From an uncultured Clostridia bacterium (GTDB taxonomy: Bacteria; Bacillota; Clostridia; Lachnospirales; Lachnospiraceae), in NCBI GenBank assembly GCA_947643415.1, contig CANRWA010000022.1:1-57784 (forward strand): DNA of 57,784 nucleotides, in the 5' to 3' direction. Below the pieces are notes generated by a model. The model searched no databases. It was given only the letters and a program-made list of their open reading frames with translations, and was not told the DNA's origin. Shown here piece by piece: positions 23,051 through 30,708 of the stretch (its first letter is position 1; every line of letters starts with the position of its first letter). A program made the position numbers and the translations under genes.

Positions 23051-25069
23051 TCAGTCTTCTTTCTTGACAGATTCTGTCTCGATAACAAACTTCACATCGC
23101 CATCCATGCCTTTGCCAATACCACTGAAATTGTTATAATCCTTACCAGCATCTACCACTGCCCTCACACGGTCTAACAATGTCTTGAAGTCATCCTCATA
23201 CACTTCATTCAGCTTCTGGATCCCCTCTCTGCTGAATTTGGATACCCCCTCTGATAAAGTATCTGCCCCATCTGCCAGTCTGCCACTGGCGCTCTCTAGC
23301 TGGTTCACGCCGCTGACAAGTTTATTGGTAGTCTTCTGCAGGCTCTTACCACCTTTGTTCAGGGTCTTCATCCCATTATTCAGTTTGACAGCACTCTTCT
23401 TCATGGTCTTGCTTGCCCTGATCAGCTTATCTGCACCATTTTTCAACGTTTTATCATTCGATATAAGGGTTTCGTCGCCCTCTTTCAGTGTCTTAATGCT
23501 GGATACCAGCACTGGCACCTGCTTATTCAGCTCACCGGATGCCTTTGTCAGGGTGGAGGAATTCTTCGACAGGGTATTCAGTCCATCCATCACAGTCCCC
23601 ACACTGGCAGCTACCGTATTGGCGCCTTTCTTTAAGTCGCTCTCTGCTCCTGTCGCCTGCTTCAGCCCGGCGATATACTGTTCCTCTCCTGCCACAACCT
23701 GATCCAGCATGGTAAATGCCTCGATCTGGTCCGTATCCACCCCGGCTGCCTTAAGCTGTTGCTTCAGCCCAGCCACTAACTGCTTTTCCTTTGCCTGCAG
23801 TTCCTGCAGTTCACTTACTGTTTCATTTACCTTGGTGATGCCATCGGATACCGCCTTCGTCCCTGCTTTCAGCTTTGTGGCATTCTCTGCCGTTCCCATC
23901 TTATCTACATTTGACGTGTACGTTGTGAGGCCGGCATCAAAGGTCTTGATCTGTGCCGGAAGTCCTGATACAGCAGAATACAGGTCACTGTTTCCTTTCG
24001 CGATCTTATCCGCCCCAGCCACATAAGACTTTGCCCCCTTTGCCAGGCTGACAACACCATCCGCATACTCATTTACCCCTGTCACAAGCTTTGATCCATT
24101 TTTTGCCAGTGTGCGGATACCTCCTGTGATCTTCTTGATCCCATCTTTATTATATTTGCGGACAGATTCCTTTAAATCACCCATCTTGCCGTCATATTTA
24201 TTCATGTTCTCTGCCAGCTCATCCGAACCATCCAGCAATTTATCCGTGGCATCTGTGAGGTCATTCAGTTTTTCCTCCAGATCGTCCAGATCATCCACAT
24301 CATCCAGGTCCAGATCATTCAGAAGGCTGGGACTTCCAAAGGTAAATGTATTGCCCATAGAGAAATCTGTCACATCTGCTTTTATGGTAAATTCCTGCGG
24401 AATCTTATCTGCGGCATCACCGTCTTCCAGCCCCAGGCTCTCTGCAAGACCGGGAATCCCCATCCCCACCACGATATTATTGGAACCATCGTTAATAACG
24501 CGTCCATGATCAATCTCTATATTAGAAAAATTATCAGAGGAAAGGATCATGCCTGTCGCCATGACAAAGGGCGTATAGATGGTTTTCTTCTCCCCATTGA
24601 TCTTCTTTGTCTGTTTAGACTGATTTGTGTAGGTAACATGCATCTCCATCTTACCGCTCTTTCCCAGCATATCCTGTGCAGCCATCTCTTCTCCATCCAG
24701 AGTATAGCGGATCTGTACACTGACAGGAAGTTCCTTTGTTGTCTTTCCCTGATAATAAATATCCTGTCCTGCAGTACTCCACTCCACAGAGTCCCCTGAC
24801 TGGGAAAATTTCTCATCCCCCTTAACATTTGTAATATCTGACAGATCAGAGATGTCTTTCAGTGTGCCATTTGCCAGCCCGGAATCCTGCAGCCAGTCTG
24901 CTACCGTGATCTCTGAGATCTGTCCATCCGCCCCGGCGGTAGCATATACGGACTCCTGTTTACTTACCTTCTTTGCCTCAGTATACGTAGTATTGCACAA
25001 AACCATACCAAGTATCAGTGCACCGCTGATAACAGTTCTTCCCATTCTCTTTCCATTTTTCTTATTCAT
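23051..25069 (-). CDS. Secreted X-X-X-Leu-X-X-Gly repeat protein (YhgE/Pip-like extracellular part)
   Basis: 672 residues with a signal peptide (cleavage near TYTEAKK). About residues 45-245 form a beta-rich domain. Residues 250-630 are long helices with the heptad XXXLXXG (for example LAKGAKSYVAGADKIAKGNS and ADGADTLSEGVSKF), the pattern of the YhgE/Pip and MMPL-associated proteins. There is no C-terminal membrane span, unlike full YhgE. It follows the MMPL gene by 17 bases and is thought to work with it outside the membrane, like an adaptor. Substrate unknown. Confidence 0.85.
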   Translation of the reverse strand: MNKKNGKRMGRTVISGALILGMVLCNTTYTEAKKVSKQESVYATAGADGQISEITVADWLQDSGLANGTLKDISDLSDITNVKGDEKFSQSGDSVEWSTAGQDIYYQGKTTKELPVSVQIRYTLDGEEMAAQDMLGKSGKMEMHVTYTNQSKQTKKINGEKKTIYTPFVMATGMILSSDNFSNIEIDHGRVINDGSNNIVVGMGIPGLAESLGLEDGDAADKIPQEFTIKADVTDFSMGNTFTFGSPSLLNDLDLDDVDDLDDLEEKLNDLTDATDKLLDGSDELAENMNKYDGKMGDLKESVRKYNKDGIKKITGGIRTLAKNGSKLVTGVNEYADGVVSLAKGAKSYVAGADKIAKGNSDLYSAVSGLPAQIKTFDAGLTTYTSNVDKMGTAENATKLKAGTKAVSDGITKVNETVSELQELQAKEKQLVAGLKQQLKAAGVDTDQIEAFTMLDQVVAGEEQYIAGLKQATGAESDLKKGANTVAASVGTVMDGLNTLSKNSSTLTKASGELNKQVPVLVSSIKTLKEGDETLISNDKTLKNGADKLIRASKTMKKSAVKLNNGMKTLNKGGKSLQKTTNKLVSGVNQLESASGRLADGADTLSEGVSKFSREGIQKLNEVYEDDFKTLLDRVRAVVDAGKDYNNFSGIGKGMDGDVKFVIETESVKKED

Positions 25070-25086
25070 AATGAATCCATCCTTTC

Positions 25087-27165
25087 TTAATAATCAATCT
25101 TGCGCATATCCCATGTTGTCTTACAGATAACCTTGTCAAATACTGTCAGCATGGCCGGCAGCAAAAGAATTACGATAATGGTACTGATGACAGCTCCCCT
25201 TGCCAGAAGGGTACAGATTGCCTTAATCATATCAATGCTGGACGATACTGTTACACCAAAAGTCGCTGCAAACAGGCACATCCCACTGATCATTATCGAT
25301 TTCACAGATGTCCTGTGGGCGATGGCGATGGCTTCCTTCTTCGTCTGGTGCCTCTCTGTCCTTTCCTTATGATACCGGCTTGTCATCAGGATCGCATAAT
25401 CCACCGTTGCCCCTAACTGGATCGTCCCGATAACGATACTTGCCACGAAAGGAAGGGATTCCCCTGTGTAAAATGGCACGGACATATTGAGGAAGATGGC
25501 AAACTCAATGACAGTCACAAGTATAACCGGTATCGTGATGGATTTAAATGTCAGCATAATGATCAGGAAAATTGCGATCACAGATACGTAATTTACATTG
25601 GCAAGGTCAATATCTGTGGTGTCCTGCAGGTCCTTCATCAACGGCGCCTCACCAATAACCATGGATTCCTGGCTGTATTTCTTCACAATGCCGCTGAGGG
25701 AGGCGATCTGTGCATTGACCTCATCTGTCGCTGACTTGTAATCCGAACAGATAAACTGCAGCTCATATTCCTCACACTGGAGCATATCCCGGTATTCCTG
25801 GGGAACCATCTCAGCGGGGAAATTCGCGCCGACAAAAGAATCCATGCTAAGAACCCATTTGACACCTTGTACCTCTTCCATTTCTTTCTGCATATCTTTT
25901 TTATCCTTCGAAGACAATCCATTTTTCAAAAGAACGATATGCATATTATTCATATTGAACTCTTCCTGCAATTTGCTGTTCGCCACAGCGGAATCCAATG
26001 TCTGCGGCAGTCCCGAATCAATATTATAATAAATGTCATAATTTTTATTTCCATAATAGGCCGGGCCAATAAGAACCAGAAACAGAATCAGTGCCACCGG
26101 CCAAAGTTTCACCACCCTCTTAGAAAAACCGTCCGTATTTGGGATCAGGTTTTTGTGGTTCGTCTTATCAATAAGTTTATCAAAGCAGAGGATCATCGCA
26201 GGAAGCAGTGTGATACATACGATCACGCCGATGATCACTCCCTTCGCCATAACGATACCAAGATCCATGCCAAGTTTGAATGTCATAAAGCACAGGGCAG
26301 CGAAACCTGCAATGGTAGTTATGGAACTGCTCGTTACCGATTTAAAAGTATTGGATATGGCATGTGCCATGGCACGCTGCTTATCCCCCTCAAACCGCTC
26401 TTTATTTGCCTCATAACTCTCCAGCAGGAAGATGGAGTAATCCATCGTCACACCGAGCTGCAGGATCGCTGTCAGCGCCTGGGTAATATAGGAAATCTCA
26501 CCAAAGAAAATATTGCTTCCCATATTATAAACAATGGAGGTTCCGATACCCAGCAGAAAGATGAATGGAGTAACAAAAGAATCCATTGCCAGAAGCAGTA
26601 CCAGCAGTGACAGTCCCGCCGCCACGGCTACATAAATCGGCATCTCCGCCAGCGCCAGGTTCTTGATATCTGTTACAACACCGGACATACCGCTGATGAA
26701 AGCCTGTTTATCCACTACTTTACGCATTTGTGAGATAGCATCCATCGTAGTGTCCGCTGATGTGGTATCATCAAAGAGAGCGATCATCATTGTCGCATCC
26801 CCATTGAAGAGTGCATCCCTCAGCTTATCCGGGATCATCTCCACAGGGAAGGTGATATCTACTACATCATCATACCAGATAACTTTCTCCACATGCTCCA
26901 CTTCTTTTAATTTCTCTTTCAACTCTACTACATCTTTGTTTTCCATATTTTCCACGACCACCATGGAAAATGCACCCATGCCAAATTTGTCTACCATGGT
27001 GTCCTGTCCGGATACTGTCTCCAGGGAATCCGGAAGGTAACTGAGCAGATCATAATTGATCCTTGTCTTTACATATCCAATGACAGAGGGGATCAACAAT
27101 AGAACTGCAAATAGGATAATGAGAATTTTGTGTTTGGCAACCCATTTGCCGAACTTAATTGCCAT
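25087..27165 (-). CDS. MMPL/RND-family transporter
   Basis: The start MAIKFGKWVAKHK at 27165 follows AAAGGAGG at eight bases; an in-frame upstream ATG is rejected. 692 residues with about 12 membrane spans: one, then a large outside loop, then five, and the same again. Features of the family are GVTMDYSIFLLESYEANKER (about 250-270) and GATVDYAILMTSRYHKER (about 590-608), the two duplicated TM4-like segments with the proton-relay aspartate. Members move lipids or hydrophobic drugs. The gene is first in an operon with the secreted heptad protein and a TetR repressor, under operator control. Confidence 0.9.
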   Translation of the reverse strand: MAIKFGKWVAKHKILIILFAVLLLIPSVIGYVKTRINYDLLSYLPDSLETVSGQDTMVDKFGMGAFSMVVVENMENKDVVELKEKLKEVEHVEKVIWYDDVVDITFPVEMIPDKLRDALFNGDATMMIALFDDTTSADTTMDAISQMRKVVDKQAFISGMSGVVTDIKNLALAEMPIYVAVAAGLSLLVLLLAMDSFVTPFIFLLGIGTSIVYNMGSNIFFGEISYITQALTAILQLGVTMDYSIFLLESYEANKERFEGDKQRAMAHAISNTFKSVTSSSITTIAGFAALCFMTFKLGMDLGIVMAKGVIIGVIVCITLLPAMILCFDKLIDKTNHKNLIPNTDGFSKRVVKLWPVALILFLVLIGPAYYGNKNYDIYYNIDSGLPQTLDSAVANSKLQEEFNMNNMHIVLLKNGLSSKDKKDMQKEMEEVQGVKWVLSMDSFVGANFPAEMVPQEYRDMLQCEEYELQFICSDYKSATDEVNAQIASLSGIVKKYSQESMVIGEAPLMKDLQDTTDIDLANVNYVSVIAIFLIIMLTFKSITIPVILVTVIEFAIFLNMSVPFYTGESLPFVASIVIGTIQLGATVDYAILMTSRYHKERTERHQTKKEAIAIAHRTSVKSIMISGMCLFAATFGVTVSSSIDMIKAICTLLARGAVISTIIVILLLPAMLTVFDKVICKTTWDMRKIDY

Positions 27166-27200
27166 TGCGGAAGCCTCCTTTGCAAGCATTTTTAGAAGTA

Positions 27201-27260
27201 TGACCAACGGTCATTTTCTATACTGTATGCAAGTGTAGCACAAAAATGACCATTGGTCAA
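27201..27260 (-). promoter_or_regulatory. Operon promoter with two TetR-type operators
   Basis: The minus strand has -35 TTGACC (27255-27260), 17 bases, then -10 TACACT (27232-27237). Two palindromes of the form TGACC-N3-GGTCA flank the core: TGACCATTGGTCA at 27247-27259 overlaps the -35, and TGACCAACGGTCA at 27201-27213 lies just after the start of transcription. They fit binding by the TetR protein encoded at the operon end (22396-23022). Confidence 0.8.
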
Positions 27261-27267
27261 CCTTTTT

Positions 27268-27346
27268 CAAAAAAAATTTCCATCTGTGCGGTTCGATGAC
27301 GATTCATGGCACCCCAGCCCCATGCAGTCTGCAGCCACACAGACGG
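27268..27346 (-). terminator. Intrinsic terminator of the sigma/anti-sigma operon
   Basis: On the minus strand CCGTCTGTGTGG (from 27346) pairs with CCGCACAGATGG (to 27280), allowing G-U pairs, across a large GC-rich loop. A run of T follows. It ends just before the TetR operator region. Confidence 0.6.
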
Positions 27347-27400
27347 AAAAATTTTTCTTTCCATTTTTTCGCTGCTGCCACAGCAACGATTCCTTACTTC

Positions 27401-28189
27401 CTAATGATGTCCCCCATGATGACGCCCTTGCTCATCTCCATAATATCCTTCTTCCTGATAAACATCATTCCTGCTGCCCTGACTCTCTTCCCCATGATGC
27501 CCTTCCTCTTGATGATGCTCCTCAATACGGCTATGGATTTCACTCATGGTCATATGCTGGCAGTCCTCCACCGTGATAGAATCATCATACTGAGACAGTT
27601 CCAGATAAGCATTGTATCTTCCTACTGACACCATATGTCCATGTGCCTCAGATACAATAGAGATATCTGCACTATAACTGCTGCTGTTGCATTCAATGTG
27701 TCCAAAACAGCTTTCCACTCCTGCCCTCAGCTCCTTCGCCCGACTCTTGTCTGCTGCCACCGTGAATACCAGTTCTGACTGGTCCGTGAGATAGATCTTC
27801 ATGTCCTCGCTTTCCACAAGCATGTCAATTGCATTAACATAGTTCTTTCCTCTCAGGGACAGTTTTTCAATAATCTTCCTGCCCTCATCATTATATGCCT
27901 TGACCGATGCCACCATATCAAAACGGTTCAGGGCAAGTTCGATGGAGGGATTAACATCAATGCTGACATAAGAGACTGGCATCTGTATCCACACATAACC
28001 GCCTGCCCCTGCCATCACCAGAAGAATCATGGCACAGGCGGCAGCAAATGCCCTGCGGAATGCCGGACGCTGCCATACACCTGTCTTTCTGGTACGGCTT
28101 TCTGCCAAAAACCGCTTTGTTGAATCTTTTAACTGGGAATCTGCCTTTATGTTGTCAAATGCATCCTGTATCTTATTCGCCAAGTCCAT
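27401..28189 (-). CDS. RsgI-like membrane anti-sigma factor with His-rich tail
   Basis: About 262 residues: a cytoplasmic N-terminus of about 45 residues, one membrane span (AFAAACAMILLVMAGAGG, about 50-68), and an outside domain starting SYVSIDVNPSIELALNRFD. This last segment matches the conserved RsgI-type periplasmic fold; the Asn-Pro bond in DVNPS is the self-cleavage site known for that family. The last 40 residues are rich in His and Glu (EEHHQEEGHHGEES, GRHHGGHH) and could bind metal. The gene overlaps the sigma-factor gene by about 17 bases. The start could be ATG at 28189 or TTG at 28183, since GGAGG lies two bases before the ATG. Confidence 0.82.
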   Translation of the reverse strand: MDLANKIQDAFDNIKADSQLKDSTKRFLAESRTRKTGVWQRPAFRRAFAAACAMILLVMAGAGGYVWIQMPVSYVSIDVNPSIELALNRFDMVASVKAYNDEGRKIIEKLSLRGKNYVNAIDMLVESEDMKIYLTDQSELVFTVAADKSRAKELRAGVESCFGHIECNSSSYSADISIVSEAHGHMVSVGRYNAYLELSQYDDSITVEDCQHMTMSEIHSRIEEHHQEEGHHGEESQGSRNDVYQEEGYYGDEQGRHHGGHH

Positions 28190-28658
28190 CACCTCCCAGT
28201 TTCTCCTTTAACATGCCTCGGCCGCGGGAAAGCAGAGAATATACCGTATTCTCCTTCTTCCCACATATCTCCCCGATCTCCACTGCCGTATAGCCTTCAT
28301 AATAATGGAGATAGATCACATCCTTGTACTTATCCGGCAGAGACAATACTGCCTCCAGAACCTCTCTGTGTGACTCAGGAACTTCTGCCGGGATTTCATA
28401 CAATGTCTCCAGGGAAACGACACTTCGCCGAAAAAAACTTTTCAGCAGATCTTTACAGGCATTGACCGCCACACGGATGATCCATGCCTTCTCATGTTCA
28501 TCACTTCGGAATGGCTCATCATACAACATATATTTCATAAATACATTCTGAAATACATCTTCTGTGTCTGCCCGGTTCCTAAGATGACAAAAACAGATGC
28601 GCTGTACCAGATCTGCATACCGTTCCACCGCCCGGTTTACTTCACTCTCGCTCCGCAC
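28173..28658 (-). CDS. ECF sigma factor paired with the RsgI-like anti-sigma
   Basis: The GTG at 28658 has AGGAGGGG eight bases before it and gives 161 residues beginning VRSESEVNRA; a longer frame to 28718 has no ribosome site. Region 2 is ICFCHLRNRADTEDVFQNVF (about 22-41) and region 4 is LPDKYKDVIYLHYYEGYTAV plus EIGEICGKKENTVYSLLSRG (about 106-146). No region 3. The anti-sigma gene overlaps its end, a normal arrangement for an ECF/anti-ECF pair. It lies downstream of a secreted His-rich protein gene, so the regulon probably answers an envelope or metal signal. Confidence 0.9.
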   Translation of the reverse strand: MRSESEVNRAVERYADLVQRICFCHLRNRADTEDVFQNVFMKYMLYDEPFRSDEHEKAWIIRVAVNACKDLLKSFFRRSVVSLETLYEIPAEVPESHREVLEAVLSLPDKYKDVIYLHYYEGYTAVEIGEICGKKENTVYSLLSRGRGMLKEKLGGDGLGE

Positions 28659-28719
28659 TTTACATACCCCTCCTGCCCTGGCATCATCAATCCAGCCAGC
28701 ATTGACCGATACCTCCACA

Positions 28720-28974
28720 TCATTTGTGATGCCCTGAATGGTGGCCTACATAATAGTAGGTTTTTGAATGATGTTTCAATGTGTGATTCTTTTTCGTATA
28801 ACACTTTTTTGGGTGATGTTTCTTAGAATGATGCTTTCCTGTCACCCTGCATCCCTTTACCACACTGCATCGGCGGCTCTTCGATTTCGCATCTGCTGTC
28901 GTACCTCCTGCCACCCCCACTAACAATGACATTGCCATAATCCCTGCTGCTCCATACATAGTAATTTTTTTCAT
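28720..28974 (-). CDS. Small secreted His/Lys-rich protein
   Basis: The start MKKITMYGAAGIM at 28974 follows AAGGAGG; an upstream in-frame ATG is rejected. 84 residues: a signal peptide (cleavage after TTADA) and a mature part with clusters such as GKHHSKKHHPKKCYTKKN and YVGHHSGHHK. There are about twelve histidines and three cysteines. It could bind metal ions or wall polymers. It is first in an operon with an ECF sigma gene and an RsgI-like anti-sigma that also ends in a His-rich tail. No family was recognised. Confidence 0.75.
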   Translation of the reverse strand: MKKITMYGAAGIMAMSLLVGVAGGTTADAKSKSRRCSVVKGCRVTGKHHSKKHHPKKCYTKKNHTLKHHSKTYYYVGHHSGHHK

Positions 28975-29020
28975 ACCGATTACCTCCTTGTACTGTTCAT
29001 TACTGTTTTCTTCACTTATA

Positions 29021-29048
29021 ATACGACTCAGCAGAAACAATCCTTGCA
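29021..29048 (-). promoter_or_regulatory. Possible ECF-type promoter before the His-rich protein gene
   Basis: The minus strand has TGCAAG (29043-29048), 17 bases, then CGTAT (29021-29025) followed by TATAAG. A CGTA-type -10 would fit autoregulation by the ECF sigma factor of this operon. The -35 call is weak. Confidence 0.35.
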
Positions 29049-29128
29049 TTCATATTGATATTTTCATCTACATTTTAGCCCTTAAACCGAAATGAATCAG
29101 TTTCCTGTATGCCCCCAGCAAAATACCC

Positions 29129-29157
29129 TCGACAAAAGCATAAGTAAGAGATACAAT
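29129..29157 (+). promoter_or_regulatory. Sigma-A-type promoter for the rubredoxin-GltB gene
   Basis: -35 TCGACA (29129-29134), 17-base spacer, -10 TACAAT (29152-29157), 40 bases before the start codon at 29197. Confidence 0.7.
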
Positions 29158-29196
29158 AATTCTATAAACACACAGAGAGAAAAGGAGGTATTTACA

Positions 29197-30612
29197 ATGG
29201 TCTACAAATGCAGTGTCTGTGGATATGTGTATGATGAAGAAAAAGAGGGTAAGCCATTCTCTGAGCTAACAGAATGCCCTGTCTGCAGGCAGCCGCCAGA
29301 AAAGTTTGAAGTTGTGGAAACAGAAAAACCGGCATCCCTTGAGCCTGCGTCCCCAGGAGAATCCGTTTCCATAGATACGGATGGCATGGACCTGGATTAT
29401 CCACAGGAAACCCGGAAGATGGACAGCGATTACCGATACATGAAAGAGATCCATGAGATGGCTGTTACCGGAAAATCTGCCATCGAAGCAATGGGGACAC
29501 GGATGAAAATGCCAGGCTGGGATGATATACTTGTGCTTGGGGCACAATTAAATCCGATGCCTTTAGAAGAACACACAGATGTGTCCCTGAAAACCATAAT
29601 CGGAAAACATGCAGATAAACCCATGGTTCTCGACATGCCTGTATACATTTCCCACATGTCCTTTGGTGCACTTTCCAGAGAGACAAAGATTGCGATGGCA
29701 AAAGGAAGTGCGGCATCCCATACTGCAATGTGCAGTGGTGAGGGTGGCATCCTTCCTGAAGAGAAGGCAGCGGCATATAAATACATCTTTGAATATGTGC
29801 CGAACCTGTACAGTGTTACAGATGAGAACCTGAAAACTTCAGATGCGATTGAGATCAAGATCGGACAGGGAACAAAACCAGGAATGGGAGGGCATTTACC
29901 AGGCAGTAAGGTTACCCCTGAGATTGCAGGGATCCGAAACAAGCCACTTGGCAAAGATATCATCAGTCCTTCCAAATTTCCCGGGATAAACAGTGCTGAC
30001 GATTTAAAGAAACTTGTAACTGAACTGCGCAGCCGGAGCGGAGGCAGGCCTATTGGCATCAAGATCGCTGCGGGGCATATCGAGAAGGATATGGAATTTT
30101 GTGTCTATGCTGATCCTGACTTCATTACCATAGACGGCCGTGGCGGGGCAACCGGGGCCTCCCCTTCCATCATACGGGATTCCACCAGTGTTCCAACGGT
30201 CTATGCCCTTTTCCGTGCAAGAAAATACCTTGATTCCATTGGCTCAGATATTGATCTGATCATCACAGGAGGACTCAGGGTATCCTCTGATTTTGCCAAG
30301 GCAATCGCTATGGGAGCAGATGCCGTCGCTGTTGCCTCAGCCGCTATGGTAGCCGCTGCCTGCCAGCAATACCGCATCTGTGGTACCGGAATGTGTCCGG
30401 TTGGAGTGGCTACGCAGGATGAAAACCTGCGGCAGAGATTACATATTGATGCTGCGGCAAGACGGGTAGAGAATTATCTGAACTGCTCTGCAGAGGAACT
30501 AAAGACATTTGCAAGAATCACTGGCAATGCAGATATCCATAGCTTATCAACAGAAGATCTCTGTACCATCAGCAGGGAAATATCAGAATATACAAATATA
30601 ACACATGCATAA
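29197..30612 (+). CDS. Rubredoxin-like domain fused to a GltB-type FMN-binding synthase domain
   Basis: 471 residues from MVYKCSVCGYVYDEEKEG, with AAAGGAGG eight bases before the ATG. Residues 4-35 are a shortened rubredoxin-like site with two C-x2-C pairs (CSVCGY and CPVCRQ). Residues 80-460 are the glutamate synthase FMN-binding domain: SHMSFGALSRETKIAMAKGS, GEGGILPEE, KIGQGTKPGMGGHLPGSKV, TIDGRGGATGASP and GTGMCPVGVATQD. Stand-alone GltB-like proteins of this kind occur widely in anaerobes and Archaea, and an exact reaction is not established here. No small GltD-type subunit gene is nearby. The rubredoxin head may supply electrons directly. Confidence 0.88.
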   Translation: MVYKCSVCGYVYDEEKEGKPFSELTECPVCRQPPEKFEVVETEKPASLEPASPGESVSIDTDGMDLDYPQETRKMDSDYRYMKEIHEMAVTGKSAIEAMGTRMKMPGWDDILVLGAQLNPMPLEEHTDVSLKTIIGKHADKPMVLDMPVYISHMSFGALSRETKIAMAKGSAASHTAMCSGEGGILPEEKAAAYKYIFEYVPNLYSVTDENLKTSDAIEIKIGQGTKPGMGGHLPGSKVTPEIAGIRNKPLGKDIISPSKFPGINSADDLKKLVTELRSRSGGRPIGIKIAAGHIEKDMEFCVYADPDFITIDGRGGATGASPSIIRDSTSVPTVYALFRARKYLDSIGSDIDLIITGGLRVSSDFAKAIAMGADAVAVASAAMVAAACQQYRICGTGMCPVGVATQDENLRQRLHIDAAARRVENYLNCSAEELKTFARITGNADIHSLSTEDLCTISREISEYTNITHA

Positions 30613-30673
30613 CATCCATGGAAGAAGAATTCCCTGAACTGACTAAAAAACTAAGTGTTGATCTCTGTAGTCT

Positions 30674-30704
30674 GGGAGGGGCAGTCATTCTGCCTCTCCC
30701 TTTT
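30674..30704 (+). terminator. Intrinsic terminator of the rubredoxin-GltB gene
   Basis: GGGAGGGGCAG pairs with CTGCCTCTCCC over a five-base loop and is followed by TTTT. It lies 62 bases after the stop codon and ends just before the convergent J-like gene. Confidence 0.85.
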
Positions 30705-30708
30705 CACA

